Shown one piece after another: positions 12,661-23,412 of a DNA stretch of 64,000 nt. The notes under the pieces are model-generated. The model saw only the letters and a list, made by a program, of their open reading frames with translations. It did not search any database and was not told where the DNA came from. The stretch is from Atopsyche davidsoni (taxonomy: Eukaryota; Arthropoda; Insecta; Trichoptera; Hydrobiosidae). Numbering within the stretch: the first letter of the stretch is position 1; every line of letters begins with the position of its first letter. The stretch is from the NCBI GenBank assembly GCA_022113835.1, contig JAILWY010000005.1:2994501-3058500 (forward strand), in the 5' to 3' direction. Made by a program: the position numbers and the translations under genes.

Positions 12661-13044
12661 AGGGTTGTCACAAAAAAATAATAAAAAAATCTATATAACT
12701 TCGCCTAGCATTTTTTTTTTTTTTATGTTGAGTCAATTCATATTTTAATACTAGAAGAATTTAAATAAAATTTTGTAATTGCAATTTATTTTTTTGTTCA
12801 AAAAGTTTATAACATCTCTACAAGTGTGAAGCATCATTTTATATAGAACATTGATACGTAAATACGTGTATAGAAGATAAACAAGATTTTGTTTTTGTTA
12901 TAATAAAAAATCTTCAGTAACTGGAGTCAAGTACGAATATTTTAAATAAAATGTTTATTCAATTATCAAACTGAGTGTGTATTGCCAAGTGATAATATTC
13001 TGCCGAAATCCTGCTGGTGAAACCACACAATAAATTAAAACCTA

Positions 13045-13120
13045 TGAAAAATCACAATAGTATTTTATTCCAAATATTAAAGTGGAATTCCACGAAGTAA
13101 TCTTTGTCAAAAATATTGAA
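13045..13120 (+). mobile_element. Palindromic MITE family, distal fragment (copy 2)
   Basis: Only the outer part of one arm is present: atcacaatagtattttatt, tggaattccac and tcaaaaatattgaat match copy 1 at 5505-5560 with several substitutions. The central hairpin and the ggtcac core are missing. Confidence 0.65.
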
Positions 13121-13496
13121 TACTAAAAAACGAATGATGTTAAAGACATTTCAGAATGTTCTTATAATTTATATATACATGGTTAGGTATGGAGATATGG
13201 ATGATTTGAACGTGCCGCCATGTGAGGTGGGGTTAACCTTGCTGGATAAAGAGTGGGAGTATCTGCTTTTCAGGGATTTTTTTTGATGGCAACATCCAAG
13301 TTACACATTGAAAAACTAAAATTGTAGTTTTATTGAAAAATGAGTGTGTAATGGTTATTTCAAATCATCCATACCTCCCTGCCTATCGCTGTATAATAAT
13401 TGCACAGCGGTGAAGACTATCATTCATGAATTTTTTTCTATTCATCACAAGAATTTTTATAAGTTTCGGATACAAAATAAAATTTTATTTTTTGTA
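13121..13496. other. Spacer with a degenerate inverted repeat
   Basis: The segment ggtatggagatatggatgat (about 13186-13205) recurs in inverted, diverged form near 13361-13385. This may be the remains of a fold-back sequence just left of the mariner. No coding region. Confidence 0.35.
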
Positions 13497-13667
13497 TATG
13501 GTGTGTGCATTATTTTTTTCGGATTTTTTTAGAGATGGCATTACTAGTATTGAATCGCATCAGGCTGTACTTTAACATTTTATAGTCAAGCGTCATTGTT
13601 GCGCCTTTGTTTTCAGTATATGTCATATCGCTGAAGTGTATACAACATTTTTTTTTGAGCTCTCAAC

Positions 13668-14642
13668 ATGTCAACTTTTGTACGAGCAAAACGCAATTTG
13701 CGGGAAGCTTTACTTTTCTGTTTCAATTGGAAGAAAAAACCAGCTGAAATTCACCGATTGCTGTGTCAAGTTTATGGTGAACATGCTCCATCGCAAAAAA
13801 CGTGTTAGAACCGGTTTCGACGCTTTAATGGTGATTTCGATGTGGATGACAAAGAACGTCCAGGCCAACCACAAAAAATCGAAGATGAAGAATTAAAAGC
13901 ATTGCTCGATAAAGACTCGTGTCAAATGCAAGCAGAACTCGCAGAATCATTGGTAGTTAATCGAGCAACAATTTCAAGACAATTAAAAGCATTGGAAATG
14001 ATTCAAAAGCAAGGAAATTGGGTGGCACATGAATTGAAGCCGAGAGACGTCGAAAGGCGATTTTGCATTTCGGAAATGATGCTTGAACGCCACAAAAAGA
14101 AGCCGTTTTTGCATAGTTTCGTCACTGGTGATGCAAAATAGATTCACTACGACAACTCAAAGCGTAAAAAATCATGGAGTAAGCCCGGATATGCATCAAC
14201 ATCGACAGCCAAGTCAAATATTTATGGCTCCAATTGGTGGGATCAGAAGCGTGTCATCCACAATGAGCTGCTGAAACCAGGCCAAACTACCACGGGCGAG
14301 TTCTCCAGACAACAATTGATGCGTTTGAAGCGAGCATTGGCAGAAACACGGCCAGAATATGCGACCAAGTACGAGTCTGTAATTTTCCATCATGACAATG
14401 CTCGGCCGCATGTTGCTAAATCGGTTAAAACCTATTTGGAAAACAGTGGATGGGAAGGTCTGCCTCACCCGCCTTATAGCCCAGACCTTGCCTTGCAAAA
14501 AGGGCATTCTGCAATCGATGCAGAATGCCCTTTCTGGAATACGCTTCACTTCTGAACAGGGTATCAAAAATTGGCTTGTTTCTCTCTTGGCTTCAAAAGA
14601 CGTACAGTTATTTTGGGACGGAAAAAGTAGTGGCTAGCGAAG
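13668..14642 (+). pseudogene. Mariner transposase pseudogene
   Basis: Starts MSTFVRAKRNLREAL at 13668, the N-terminal helix-turn-helix region of mariner transposases, and reads in one frame to about 14490. Visible landmarks are YGEHAPS, then DFDVDDKERPGQP, then the first catalytic motif TGDAK (usually TGDEKW), then HHDNARPH with the second catalytic Asp, then YSPDLA. In-frame stops occur at 13806-13808 (codon 47) and 14139-14141, where the Trp of the first catalytic motif has become TAG. The third catalytic Asp, which in mariners follows SPDLAP in a PSDYHLF motif, has been replaced by a perfect hairpin (14499-14533) that also shifts the frame. Downstream, SMQNALSGIRF-like sequence resumes in another frame, and the IHKLPERW region is deleted near 14617-14620. 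It cannot encode an active enzyme. Confidence 0.92.
14499..14533. repeat. Perfect 15-bp hairpin replacing the catalytic motif
   Basis: Arms aaagggcattctgca (14499-14513) and tgcagaatgcccttt (14519-14533) are perfect reverse complements around a 5-nt loop, atcga. The right arm matches ordinary mariner coding sequence (MQNALSG region), while the left arm sits where a different motif is expected. The left arm therefore appears to have been copied from the right. Confidence 0.9.
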
Positions 14643-14760
14643 GACAATACTTTGAATAGAATACACTGTACCACTTTTTTAATAATAAAGCTCCAATTTT
14701 ACGAAAAAATCCGAAAAAATCAATGCACACACCGTATATTTTTATACGGCATAATATATA

Positions 14761-15035
14761 TTTTAATCCGTCACGGTGTTGAGCCGGCCCTGGGGCCAGA
14801 GACAGGGTGAGCCCGGCTCTTGCTGCACACCGCCGGGGCACTGCGGCAGGTTGTGACGTATGACGACGCTGTGACGCGGAACAGGGCTGCGGTCACGTGA
14901 CAAATTACTACCTCACTCGTTACCGCTGTATCACTTTATAATTCCGGAGGCTCGGCTGCGGCGGGGCTAATGATAGCGCCGCCCCGTGCGCGAACTGCCT
15001 GAAAAGAGAATCGCCGCCCATGTCACTGATTAATC
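14761..15035. other. Strongly GC-rich island beside the mariner
   Basis: Among the most GC-rich stretches in the window, with many CpGs, several GTGACG strings (about 14853-14875) and a CGGTCACGTGAC E-box-like palindrome (about 14891-14902). It begins within about 30 nt of the mariner end and stops at the palindromic MITE. Open frames here are chance products of GC content. It may be a CpG-rich regulatory element. Confidence 0.4.
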
Positions 15036-15038
15036 ATC

Positions 15039-15195
15039 AGAAATTCAATACTTTTGACAACGAGTACTTGGTGGAACTCCATTTTAATATTTTTGAATAA
15101 AATACTTGAGCGACTCTGTTTGATAGTGCCAACGTGAAAGGTTGGCGAAACCGGTCACTAATAAAAATAAAAATGTGGAAAATCACTCAAGGTTT
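15039..15195. mobile_element. Palindromic MITE family, deleted palindrome (copy 3)
   Basis: A left arm in reverse orientation (gaaattcaatacttttgac, 15040-15058) runs to cttgagcg near 15113 and fuses directly to a right arm starting actctgtttgatagtgcc. The inner part of the left arm is missing, so the palindrome is asymmetric. The sequence otherwise matches copy 6 closely. Confidence 0.75.
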
Positions 15196-15252
15196 AATTA
15201 TCACTGAAAATGCGTCACGACTTCGATTTAAAAAAAAAAAATTTGAGGGAAT

Positions 15253-15388
15253 TTTCTTTCACGTGAAATCTTGGCGAAACCGGTCACCAATAAAAATTAA
15301 TACGTAAAAAAAACACTCAAGTATTTTTAAAAAAATATTAAAATAGAATATCACCGAGTACTCACGGTCAAAAATATTGATATTTTTA
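15253..15388 (+). mobile_element. Palindromic MITE family, diverged half-unit (copy 4)
   Basis: Retains tttcacgtgaaatcttggcg, the accggtcacc core, cactcaagtattt and the distal end. The first bases are altered relative to other half-units. It lies in the same orientation as, and close to, copy 3, so the two may derive from one earlier nested insertion. Confidence 0.65.
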
Positions 15389-15483
15389 ATAATAATGAAT
15401 TAAATGCAATTATTTTCAAGAACCTTTATTTTGTAATACATAATGCAACAATCTTTTATCACTTGTATATTTTCTTTATATTT

Positions 15484-15671
15484 GTCGCCAGTTTTGGGAA
15501 CAACAGCTGACAGCTTGAGGTTAGTAAAAATGGAGCGTTACACGATAGAACAACGTGTCTTCACTATTGAACAATATTTCAAAAATAATGAAAGCTTGGC
15601 AGCCTTTTAAAACTTTACTGCAAAAATGGCGACAAATTCAAATCTTGCGTTAATTTTGGGACACCTTTAGA
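15484..15671. mobile_element. Tc1/IS630-type (DUF4817-like) element, collapsed fold-back
   Basis: On the plus strand, an ATG at 15530 opens a frame beginning MERYTIEQRVFTIEQYFK, the N-terminus shared with the relics at 19060 and 50494. After about 25 codons the sequence jumps to the inverted subterminal region of the same family, aaaatggcgacaaat, ending gggacacc near 15667. The left side carries the complementary tttgtcgccag (15481-15491). Both ends survive and almost all of the interior is gone. Confidence 0.7.
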
Positions 15672-15970
15672 AACATTCAGTGTCTCAGTAATACGCGCAA
15701 GACTCCACTTTGAAATACATATTACTGGTAGATTAAAGACACCGATGTTTATATGTTATATTTTTTTCAGTATTGCTGTGTATTCATTTATTTTAATAAA
15801 ATCTTATTTATGTATATATATAAGTATTTCAAAACACTTTTGATGTGTACTTCATGAAAATAAACGAAGGTGTATTTTCACGATGAACGCTTGTGTAATT
15901 ATCTGACTGAAACTCTAGGAATTAAATTGCTGAAACAACTAATATTTGCTCCAGAAGCTTAAGATTTAAG
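15672..15970. other. AT-rich spacer
   Basis: No gene or recognised repeat. Confidence 0.4.
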
Positions 15971-15974
15971 TAAA

Positions 15975-16585
15975 CCTAAATATCAAATATCAACAAATTT
16001 ATTTCAAGTTAAAAGTTTATATATACCAAATATTTACGTTACTGCAAATGTCTATACACTCGTATGTTTTTTGATTTCGACTAATTTTTTTTTTTTCATC
16101 TATAATCAATGTCTCATGTCTCAGTGAAAAATTAACAGCCAAGTACGTGCAATTTAAATCTTACGAAAGTGGAGCTCCACAGTTAGCCTTAATCGAGGCT
16201 TTCTTTTCTGGCTGTGCACACTTTCCCATCGCTCCCTCGGAGTCGTGGAACTATCGAGAGCACGACGGGGCAAAATATCAACCATTAACAAAATTATTTC
16301 GAGTTGAAAGTTTATATATACCAAATATTTACATTACTGAAAATGTCTATACACTCGTATGTTTTTTTCGTTTCGACTGAAAAATAATTTTTTCATCTGT
16401 AGTCAATGTCTCATGTCTCAGAGAAAAATGTAACAAAAAGGAAAATTATCAATTAGGTACGTGCAATTGAAATCTCACGAAAATGGAGCTGCGCAGTTAG
16501 CCTTAATGGAGGCTTTCTTTCCTGGCTGTGCACACTTTTCCATCGCTCCCCCGGAGTCGGGGAACTATCGAGAGCGCGGCGAGGG
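15975..16585 (+). repeat. Two-copy tandem duplication, period about 295 bp
   Basis: The block agtttatatataccaaat recurs at 16014 and 16309, followed in both copies by tgtctatacactcgtatg, gtctcatgtctcag, a tacgtgcaattaaatct-like segment, the gcagttagcctta-type segment, ctggctgtgcacactttcc and gaactatcgagagc. Copy 1 spans about 15975-16268 and copy 2 about 16270-16585. The copies differ by scattered substitutions and a small insertion, so the duplication is not recent. The second half of each unit is GC-richer. Confidence 0.85.
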
Positions 16586-16870
16586 CTACAATTTGTAATT
16601 GCTCGCATTCATTGTCGGCGCGGGTGGTTTTTACTGCGTTACCGGCAATAAGCGAAAGAAAAGGAAAAACGGGCCGAGCGAAGAGTCCTATCTGGGTCGC
16701 CTACGTGTCTCTCCGCCTTCCCGGTATCTCTATACGAGAATAATGCCGAGTCCCGAGGGGATCTTTTAATTGACACGCTTTCTACAGTTTCTAAAGGAAT
16801 ACTTTTTATGCTGCGTGCCCATTTACTTCTGCGTGCTTATATCCCCCTGCCGGGCAGATATGAGAAAAAC
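16586..16870. other. GC-richer island
   Basis: Continues the GC-richer end of the tandem duplication into single-copy sequence with gggccgagcg and ctctccgccttcccgg strings. A plus-strand frame (16528-16743) is chance-like. Candidate noncoding element. Confidence 0.3.
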
Positions 16871-16895
16871 TTTTCAGTTTATTTTTAGCTTATCA

Positions 16896-18525
16896 AAATA
16901 GAATGACCAAAGCATATTTTTCAGAATTGGGGGCAGTATAATTCAAATTCTAAATTTATTCACCAGGTATATACATATTGAATTACCTTATCTACAATAT
17001 CTTGATCAGAAAAAACATAAGCTGACCAATATGCAATATATAAAGCATAAGTTCCCAAACTATTTTGTCCCGTCGACCCCTTGTCGAGTTGTCCTGTTTT
17101 TCGTAGACTAAAATTTAATTTTTACAAATTCATCAACTTCAAACATGTTTTTGACATCTGATATAGAACAACTCACTTTTGTAGGGTTTTATTATAGTGG
17201 ATTTAAAAATAATAAAGTTAAAATACATGTTAAGTTAATTATACCTTTATAAATCAAAAACACTCAATCAATTATTAAATAAGGTAGGGATGGGTCTGAT
17301 GCTTTGATAGAAAATTTTCAATATTTGGCTATAAATAAGTCAGATTCAACCTTAAATCTCCTCGCCCAGTGATTTCTAATCTATATTTTTTAGTTGAAGA
17401 TGGAAGAGCTACCAAAAACCTTCTTGCGATAGTCTATAATGCGGGATAAACAGCATTATTATGTAAGCACATAGGTACAATCTGTGTTAGGTGCATTATG
17501 ACATTTACGGAATGCCTAAATTTTGGTGATGACCTGCTTAAATGGAATCCGCTCTCGAAGACCCCATTTACAGTTCATGGACCCCCAATTTAATTTTTCG
17601 CTATCATCGACCCCTTGCAAGCCGGATTCGACATTTGGGGGTCGATATTGACCACTTTAGGAACCAGTGAAGTAAAGTTAAATTTATTTCAAAAAATAAT
17701 TATATTCACAAATATCTTCCCTATGAATAAAAAAAAATCCTTATGAAATATCATACAAGGGGAAAGAGAGAATACACAATAGCGCGCGATTACCTACTAG
17801 AAAATCTCAATCACTAATTTAAAATAGATGCGATATGAAGCTCCAACATACCAGGACAATGCATATTTTTCATTTTTTATACAATCAGAATTGGGCGCAG
17901 CATAATTCAAATCAGAAAATTATTCACCTGGCATATATATCTTAAATTACCTAATATACAATAACTTGATCTGAAAGAACACAAACTGATCAATATGTAA
18001 AGTTATATTTGTTAAAAAAAAAAACTTATATTCTTAAATATCTACTCTATGAATAAAAAAAAATCCTTATGAAATATCATATAAGGGGAAAGAGAGAATA
18101 CACGATAGCGTGCGATTACCTACTAGAAAATCTCAATCACTAATTTAAAATAGATGCGATATGAAGCTCCAACATACCAGGACAATGCATATTTTTCATT
18201 TTTTATACCATCAGAATTGGGCGCAGCATAATTCAAATCAGAAAATTATTCACCAGGCATATACTCGAACATTTTGAATTACGTAATATACAATAACTTG
18301 ATTAGAAATAACATAAACCGAACAATATGCAATATGTAAAGTTAAATTTATTTTAAAAAAATACTTGTAATCATAAATATCTACCCTATGAATATAAAAA
18401 AATCCTTATGAAATATCATACAAGGGAAAAGAGAGAATACACGATAGCGTGCGATTACCTACTAGAAAATCTCAATCACTAATTTAAAATAGATGCGATA
18501 TGAAGCTCCAACATACCAAGACAAC
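16896..18525 (+). repeat. Satellite-like tandem array, about 3 units of 326-339 bp
   Basis: Repeated landmarks are atccttatgaaatatcat at 17737, 18063 and 18402, and cagaattggg at 16923, about 17886 and about 18212. Units 2 and 3 are nearly identical over long stretches (taatttaaaatagatgcgat and following). The first unit is split by a 624-bp hAT-type MITE (17046-17669) and is more diverged on its left part. The array ends at accaagacaaca near 18526. No coding capacity. Confidence 0.9.
17046..17669. mobile_element. hAT-type nonautonomous element nested in the array
   Basis: The termini are inverted: left cataagttcccaaac, right the reverse complement of cactggttcctaaag, both close to the CAGTGGTTCCCAAA-like ends of many hAT elements. 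A second inverted block (gtcgacccc on the left, gggggtcgat on the right) lies just inside. The flanks atataaag and aagtaaag (6 of 8 identical) fit a diverged 8-bp hAT target duplication, and the intact array units supply the empty-site sequence (atgtaaag). No transposase frame is present. Confidence 0.75.
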
Positions 18526-18875
18526 ATACAACCGACAGGCCTCGTACATAATTGATGTATCAATCAAAAGCAAACTGAAGCGAATGGCCGACGGACAAAA
18601 GGCATATCAATGTACTTCATAATTTATTCATTGCGCGAATTGGTCATGTCAGAAAGAGGCGATTTAAAGTGCGGCGCGGGGGGCGCCCCACAAAGGCGAG
18701 AAATGAAAGGGTTTTGTATGGGGACATGATTATTTATTGAGGGAGGCACGGCGCTTTATTGTGTGACTGAGAATATGTCGATTGTTATGAATTGTTTCCT
18801 GTGATGGAATCGCTGCAGTCTCGTTAGGGCTACGGGCAGGTGGTTTTTTATATACCCTCATGCACAGCTCGTTAA
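18526..18875. other. GC-richer island with homeodomain-type strings
   Basis: Single-copy sequence after the array. Contains TGATGTATCAATCA (about 18553), TTTATTCATTG, ATTATTTATTGAGG (about 18730) and CTTTATTGTG (about 18753), all resembling Hox or Hox/Exd sites, plus a GGCGCGGGGGGCGCC-type block (about 18673-18687). No coding frame. Candidate enhancer by composition only. Confidence 0.3.
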
Positions 18876-19059
18876 CTGAACATAATTCATAAATAGATAA
18901 TGAGCTAGAGCAGTACACTATTATAGCTTTAATATATACTTTCTTTTGTGTTATATAAGTTATAAAGAAGTTTTAAAACGAACAATGTTTGCTTCAAGAA
19001 ATACATAGCATTTACACCAAAAACTAAATCTCGACATGTATTACTACTTCTGATATATT

Positions 19060-19256
19060 TTGACCGTATTTTGTATGAAATTTTCTGCGGCTGCCAAGCT
19101 TTCATTATTTTTGAAATATTGTTCAATAATCAAGACACGTTGTTTTATCGTGTAACGCTCCATTTTAACTGTCAGCTATCAAATTGTTTTTTTTTTAAGT
19201 GTTCCCAAAACTTTACTGCAAAAATGGCGACAAATTCAAATCTTGCGTTAATTTTC
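19060..19256 (-). pseudogene. Tc1/IS630-type (DUF4817-like) transposase fragment
   Basis: Read on the minus strand, an ATG at 19163-19161 opens MERYTIKQRVLIIEQYFKN, matching the relics at 15530 and 50963. The subterminal sequence upstream of the ATG (gaacactt, then ccatttttgcagtaaag, then atttgtcgccat in order) is also shared. Only the 5' end and the first 40 or so codons are left; neither terminus is intact here. Confidence 0.75.
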
Positions 19257-19495
19257 AGCAGCATTAAAATAAATGTACACAAGCGTTTCACAATATACAA
19301 TTTTAGTAATAAAGACAAATTTAAGAATCTGCAGACCATAATTAAAAATAATTGCATAATCAGTGAGTTGGCTCAATCGAAGAGCTTAATGTATCTGTAT
19401 ACATGTATACAATGAAAAGGATTGAATTTTTTAATATCATTAGACATGCAAATGTGCTGAGATAAAATCGCAATGAATCACAAAACAATAGCTAA
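19257..19495. other. AT-rich spacer
   Basis: No gene seen. Confidence 0.4.
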
Positions 19496-19499
19496 AAAT

Positions 19500-19775
19500 C
19501 ATTACCATCTCTGTCTCCACAGTGCCGGACGTGGAGGGTAATCACGTGATTTACCGTCCGCCCCGCCCCTGGCCCTCCTCTTCACGAGACCTGGCCGAGG
19601 GTTGGTGTCCTCGTGTCGAACACCAGGCGTCAGTTTATTTATGGCCGGCTAAGTTAATCTTCCTTACAATGGACTGGAGAGGATGCCCATTGATGGGCGA
19701 GTATCTAAAATTATCCCATGGCTGCATCGGTCGTGTGACCCGACGGAGACGTTGCATTTCTAATTAATGATGATT
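19500..19775. other. GC-richer island; acceptor-like left edge
   Basis: Begins with ctgtctccacag, a good 3' splice-site-like tract, followed by an 81-codon open frame (19522-19767). The peptide lacks any recognised domain and no clear donor follows, so coding status is unsupported. The right part contains GGCCGGC and ATGATGATTTTGC-type strings. Candidate conserved noncoding element. Confidence 0.3.
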
Positions 19776-20465
19776 TTGCTGAGAAATATCTCGATGTACT
19801 TAACAGACTTAACATGTTATCGCTAAGTCATATTACATTGTGAAAACAGTATAATTTTCAAATAAAAATGATTTTAAATATCACGTAATCAAAACGTGCT
19901 ATTTATTTGATCGCAGTGCTTATATATACAAAACCAGTCACCAGGTGCAGATTTAAATTCTGCATGTGTTTTAAAGCAAATATCATTATTCCTCGTTTTT
20001 TTGCATTTAAATAAATTTAATACAAATACGTTTTTCTTCTATATTTGCAGTGTATTAAACTAATATATGTAGGTAAGTTGGTTATTCATTATATTATATT
20101 ATTGTAACGCTATTTCTTAAAACACCACACGACCAATATATACACAAAAATATTGTTTCAGCAGATATAAAAATCATTGTTTTAACAATGTTTCATATAT
20201 AGTATATTATTACGACATTGTTGTTTGACATAATAAATGTCAGAAAATAAAGATGTTGAACAATTAAAGCACTTATTTTTAAAAAAAAAAACGTTACTCC
20301 TTGCCATTTCAGCAGATAATTTAAAATGAACAAATATTGCTGATTTAAATAACAAACACAGCCACAACAGGTTTGCATGGATTCCGATCAATTGAAAAAA
20401 ATACTATCTTTTGATTTAACCATTTTCTTAAATATCTTGTAATCATTCATTATCTCTCTACAATC
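19776..20465. other. AT-rich spacer
   Basis: Nothing recognised. Two overlapping minus-strand frames (20182-20391) are AT-driven chance frames. Confidence 0.45.
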
Positions 20466-20469
20466 CGAC

Positions 20470-20670
20470 GGCAATTATAAAAATCAACGCATCTTCAGAT
20501 TTCCGCTTAATACCTTTGCGGCTCGGAGACTGTGGGAGTGCAGAGAAGTAATGATGGGTTGTCGCCTCTCATGAAGACGTTATAGAAGGGGGCGGGGAGT
20601 CAGGACCGCCCACCACCATGGAGGAGGCTCTCCAAGCCGTTGTCAACTGACAGCGACTGAAACATGGTAT
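20470..20670. other. GC-richer island
   Basis: Contains gggggcggggagtcagg (about 20588-20604) and ccgcccaccaccatggagg (20606-20624). An ATG in good context starts a frame of only a few codons. No gene supported. Confidence 0.3.
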
Positions 20671-20869
20671 AAATATACTTTAATTCTTGCAGGCAGCATT
20701 CAATATTGAATTGTTAAAAAGCAAAATTTTCTCAAACATAAAATTTAAATTTAAAAAAAAATTATTCCATCTTTATAACCCGAAAAAATATTTTTTGTAT
20801 GTACAGAAATCTTGTTAAAATTTCAACGTATATATAGCAATCTCTAGTGCTAAAACTGTATCACCTTTT

Positions 20870-21125
20870 TATGTGAGCTTCCATCTCTCAGGAACACGAC
20901 ACCCTAGTCACACTTAGAGCTCCTGGAGCCATTTTATTTCGGGGTAATAAAAAATGCAGCGACCCGAACCTACGGAAGAACTCGATCCTCATGAAGAATT
21001 CACTCGTACTGCCGCCGATGCACCCTGATTTATGAAGATTGCACTTTTATTGCAACTAAGGGCAACCTTCCTGTCCAAATTTCGAAGAGTGGTAGTTAAT
21101 GAAAGAGGAAATAAAATAATACGGA
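20870..21125. other. GC-richer island
   Basis: Balanced composition in AT-rich flanks, with a TGATTTATGAAG string (about 21027) of homeodomain type. No coding frame. Confidence 0.28.
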
Positions 21126-22590
21126 CATGCATTACCCAAGTAAGTTAACATAAAAAAAATATTCAAGCTTTAAGATTTGAGTTACACGTTTGTGGATATA
21201 TGAACAACAAATCAATCATAAAGCCTTATTTATTGCTTACGGTTAATTTATTAGATAAGTCAACTGATGAATGAGCGACTAAATAATGAATTCATAGTCT
21301 CGAGAATAATATTATATACAAAAAAAAAACTTCATGATTTTATTGGGAAACGGGGTTTAGGACTTTTAGTTAAACATATATTTATTTTTGATAAAACAAT
21401 GCTTTTACAAACACTTTGAATTATGAATACAAATTAACCTGAAAATTTAATCAGATCTTATCAGGCCATCGGTTAAATCCCTCGCAACTAAAGCGAAATG
21501 TTCAATTTCGAGTTGTTTTGAAAATTTTGATACCCCAGCGACCGAACCTCGCTTTCCTTAGAAATTACCTATCCAAGCGAATGATAACATACGGGCTATA
21601 TTAATTTTCACTTTTGGCCTATAATGTTAGCATAAAGAGGGTTATATCAAAAACAGAGGATCGCTAAGATAAAACTGGTAAATTTAACAAATTTAGAAGA
21701 ATGTTAAATGTTCGTTTTAAAATAAGTTAGTAAATTAAGACTTAACTGTTATAAAGTAAGATAGCCTCTGTAAACATAAATATATTAAAAATTATAATAA
21801 TAAGTAAACCATTTCGATTAATATGATCAAATATATTTCAGGTAGTCTCAAATATCTGATAAAGATTGAACCCTAAATAATATAATATTATTTAAATACA
21901 AATAATTATTAAATATAAAATACAAATGTGTATTAATATAAAAGTTGATATGTTTATGTAATGTCTGAGACGATAGACAAGAAGCTGCGACGTAGAGTGG
22001 CAGCAAGAGTAGGCATTCTGAAGTCGAAACGTCAAGTAGCAGCACGGGGAAGCACCCTAGAGGTAATCAAGTGAAACTAGAAAAAAATATATATTTGATA
22101 GACAAATTTAAAGAAATATACATCAACTTTGAGTATTAATAATTTATAATGGAACCCAGCAGGCAAGGTGAAATAACCTTGAGTCAAGAAGTTAGAAGGC
22201 AGAAAGGCAGGCACTAAAAGTTGGCATTCGGGAAAAAATACTATTAATTCACAGAAAATTGAGTGATATAGAGCAATAGGCAAATATAACTCAATGTGAC
22301 ACAATGAACTCAATAAATAACTCAATCAATCCTTTCCTGACTTGTCGAACTTGTTCGCGTCACTGAACTCTCAAAAAAATCAATCAAAATATTAATAAAA
22401 AGAAAATATTAAATAAAAGAGAAATATGTAAAAAAATTACCAAATCATCTGATATATTATTATTTTTTTGACTTATGTGCATCCAATTTACAACGACTAT
22501 GAAAACCGATTAACATATTTAAGTATATTAAAAACATTATATAATATACATATGGTGAGTGTTTTACCGCTTTTTGTCTTGAGATTTCCG
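21126..22590. other. AT-rich spacer with minor islands
   Basis: Mostly AT-rich. A GC-richer patch at 21470-21640 and a purine-rich patch at 21960-22080 carry short chance frames only. Confidence 0.4.
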
Positions 22591-22594
22591 ATAT

Positions 22595-22685
22595 TTCAGA
22601 CTTGGATCGGAGGTTTTGTTTAGGGATTGAAGATTCTGAAGATGGATTTAATACTGATACTGAAATGCTATAAAATTAAAAAAAA
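22595..22685 (+). repeat. Penelope-tail-like fragment A
   Basis: Contains gggattgaagattctgaaga at about 22623-22642, followed by a short spacer and actgaaatg. The fragment at 51400-51470 has the same order (gggattggagtttctgaaga, spacer, gactgaaacgtcg). CTGAAGA ... GAAAC arrangements are typical of the short tails of arthropod retroelements whose RNA can form hammerhead-like folds. Only the motif order supports this. Confidence 0.3.
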
Positions 22686-22689
22686 AATC

Positions 22690-23410
22690 GCAGCATTACA
22701 CCAGAGAATGGACAATTTTTAATAATAGTGGCCACCGAAATCTGCGGATATATTTTATAATAAATTTAAAATGCTATATAAATAAATGTATTGGATAGAA
22801 CAAATGTCGAAATCTCGCGTCTCGGCGGTCTGTAAAGGCAGTCAGTCTTGCAGAATGGAGATAACAACAACTGCCCGTTTTACTCGATACGCAAAAAAGT
22901 GGTTATTAAATTACCGTACCCTCATAACGAAAGAGGGTTAGAAATTGGTAAAATTATAATCACGTTTTTTCTGGATCATGATTTGTATGTTTAGGTCATG
23001 TTTTGTTTGATGCAGGTAAGCATATTTTGTCGGGTTCATTTTGCTTATCACACAACGCCGAACTGGATTTGCTTTACAAATTAATAAATAAATTAGAATG
23101 TATTATTTTAAAGAAAATATTGCATATATAACAGTTTTGTTAGAAACAAGAAATGTTGTGTTTTTTAATTAAAAAATCGTAAATGTGTACTTTTTTTTTT
23201 TTAACAAATACAATAAGCTTGTATGCATTTAAACATTTATTTGATTGTTTTATATTACCGTATATAAAATTATTTGCAGCTAAATCACTAACGATAAATT
23301 TTAATTAAGCATAACGCCTTCAACCAAATATTGCTTCGATATCGAGCCAAATATATTGACAAATATTTAATTATGCTTGATGAGGAACAAGGCATTTGAA
23401 TGGTGAAGAT
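22690..23410. other. AT-rich spacer
   Basis: No gene or repeat recognised. A GC-richer patch at about 22805-22900 lacks coding character. Confidence 0.4.
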
Positions 23411-23412
23411 CC

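Larger units (their letters stand above)
13497..14736 (+). mobile_element. Mariner element, inactivated (Mos1-like)
   Basis: About 1.24 kb bounded by TA on both sides (13495-13496 and 14737-14738). The terminal inverted repeats share ggtgtgtgcatt followed by a tcggattttt block (left 13500-13530, right 14704-14734). The interior encodes a Mos1-like transposase that is broken by two in-frame stops, a local template-switch-like rewrite, a frameshift and a small 3' deletion. Size, ends and TA duplication are all typical of mariner. The flanks are AT-rich on the left and a strongly GC-rich island on the right. Confidence 0.92.
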
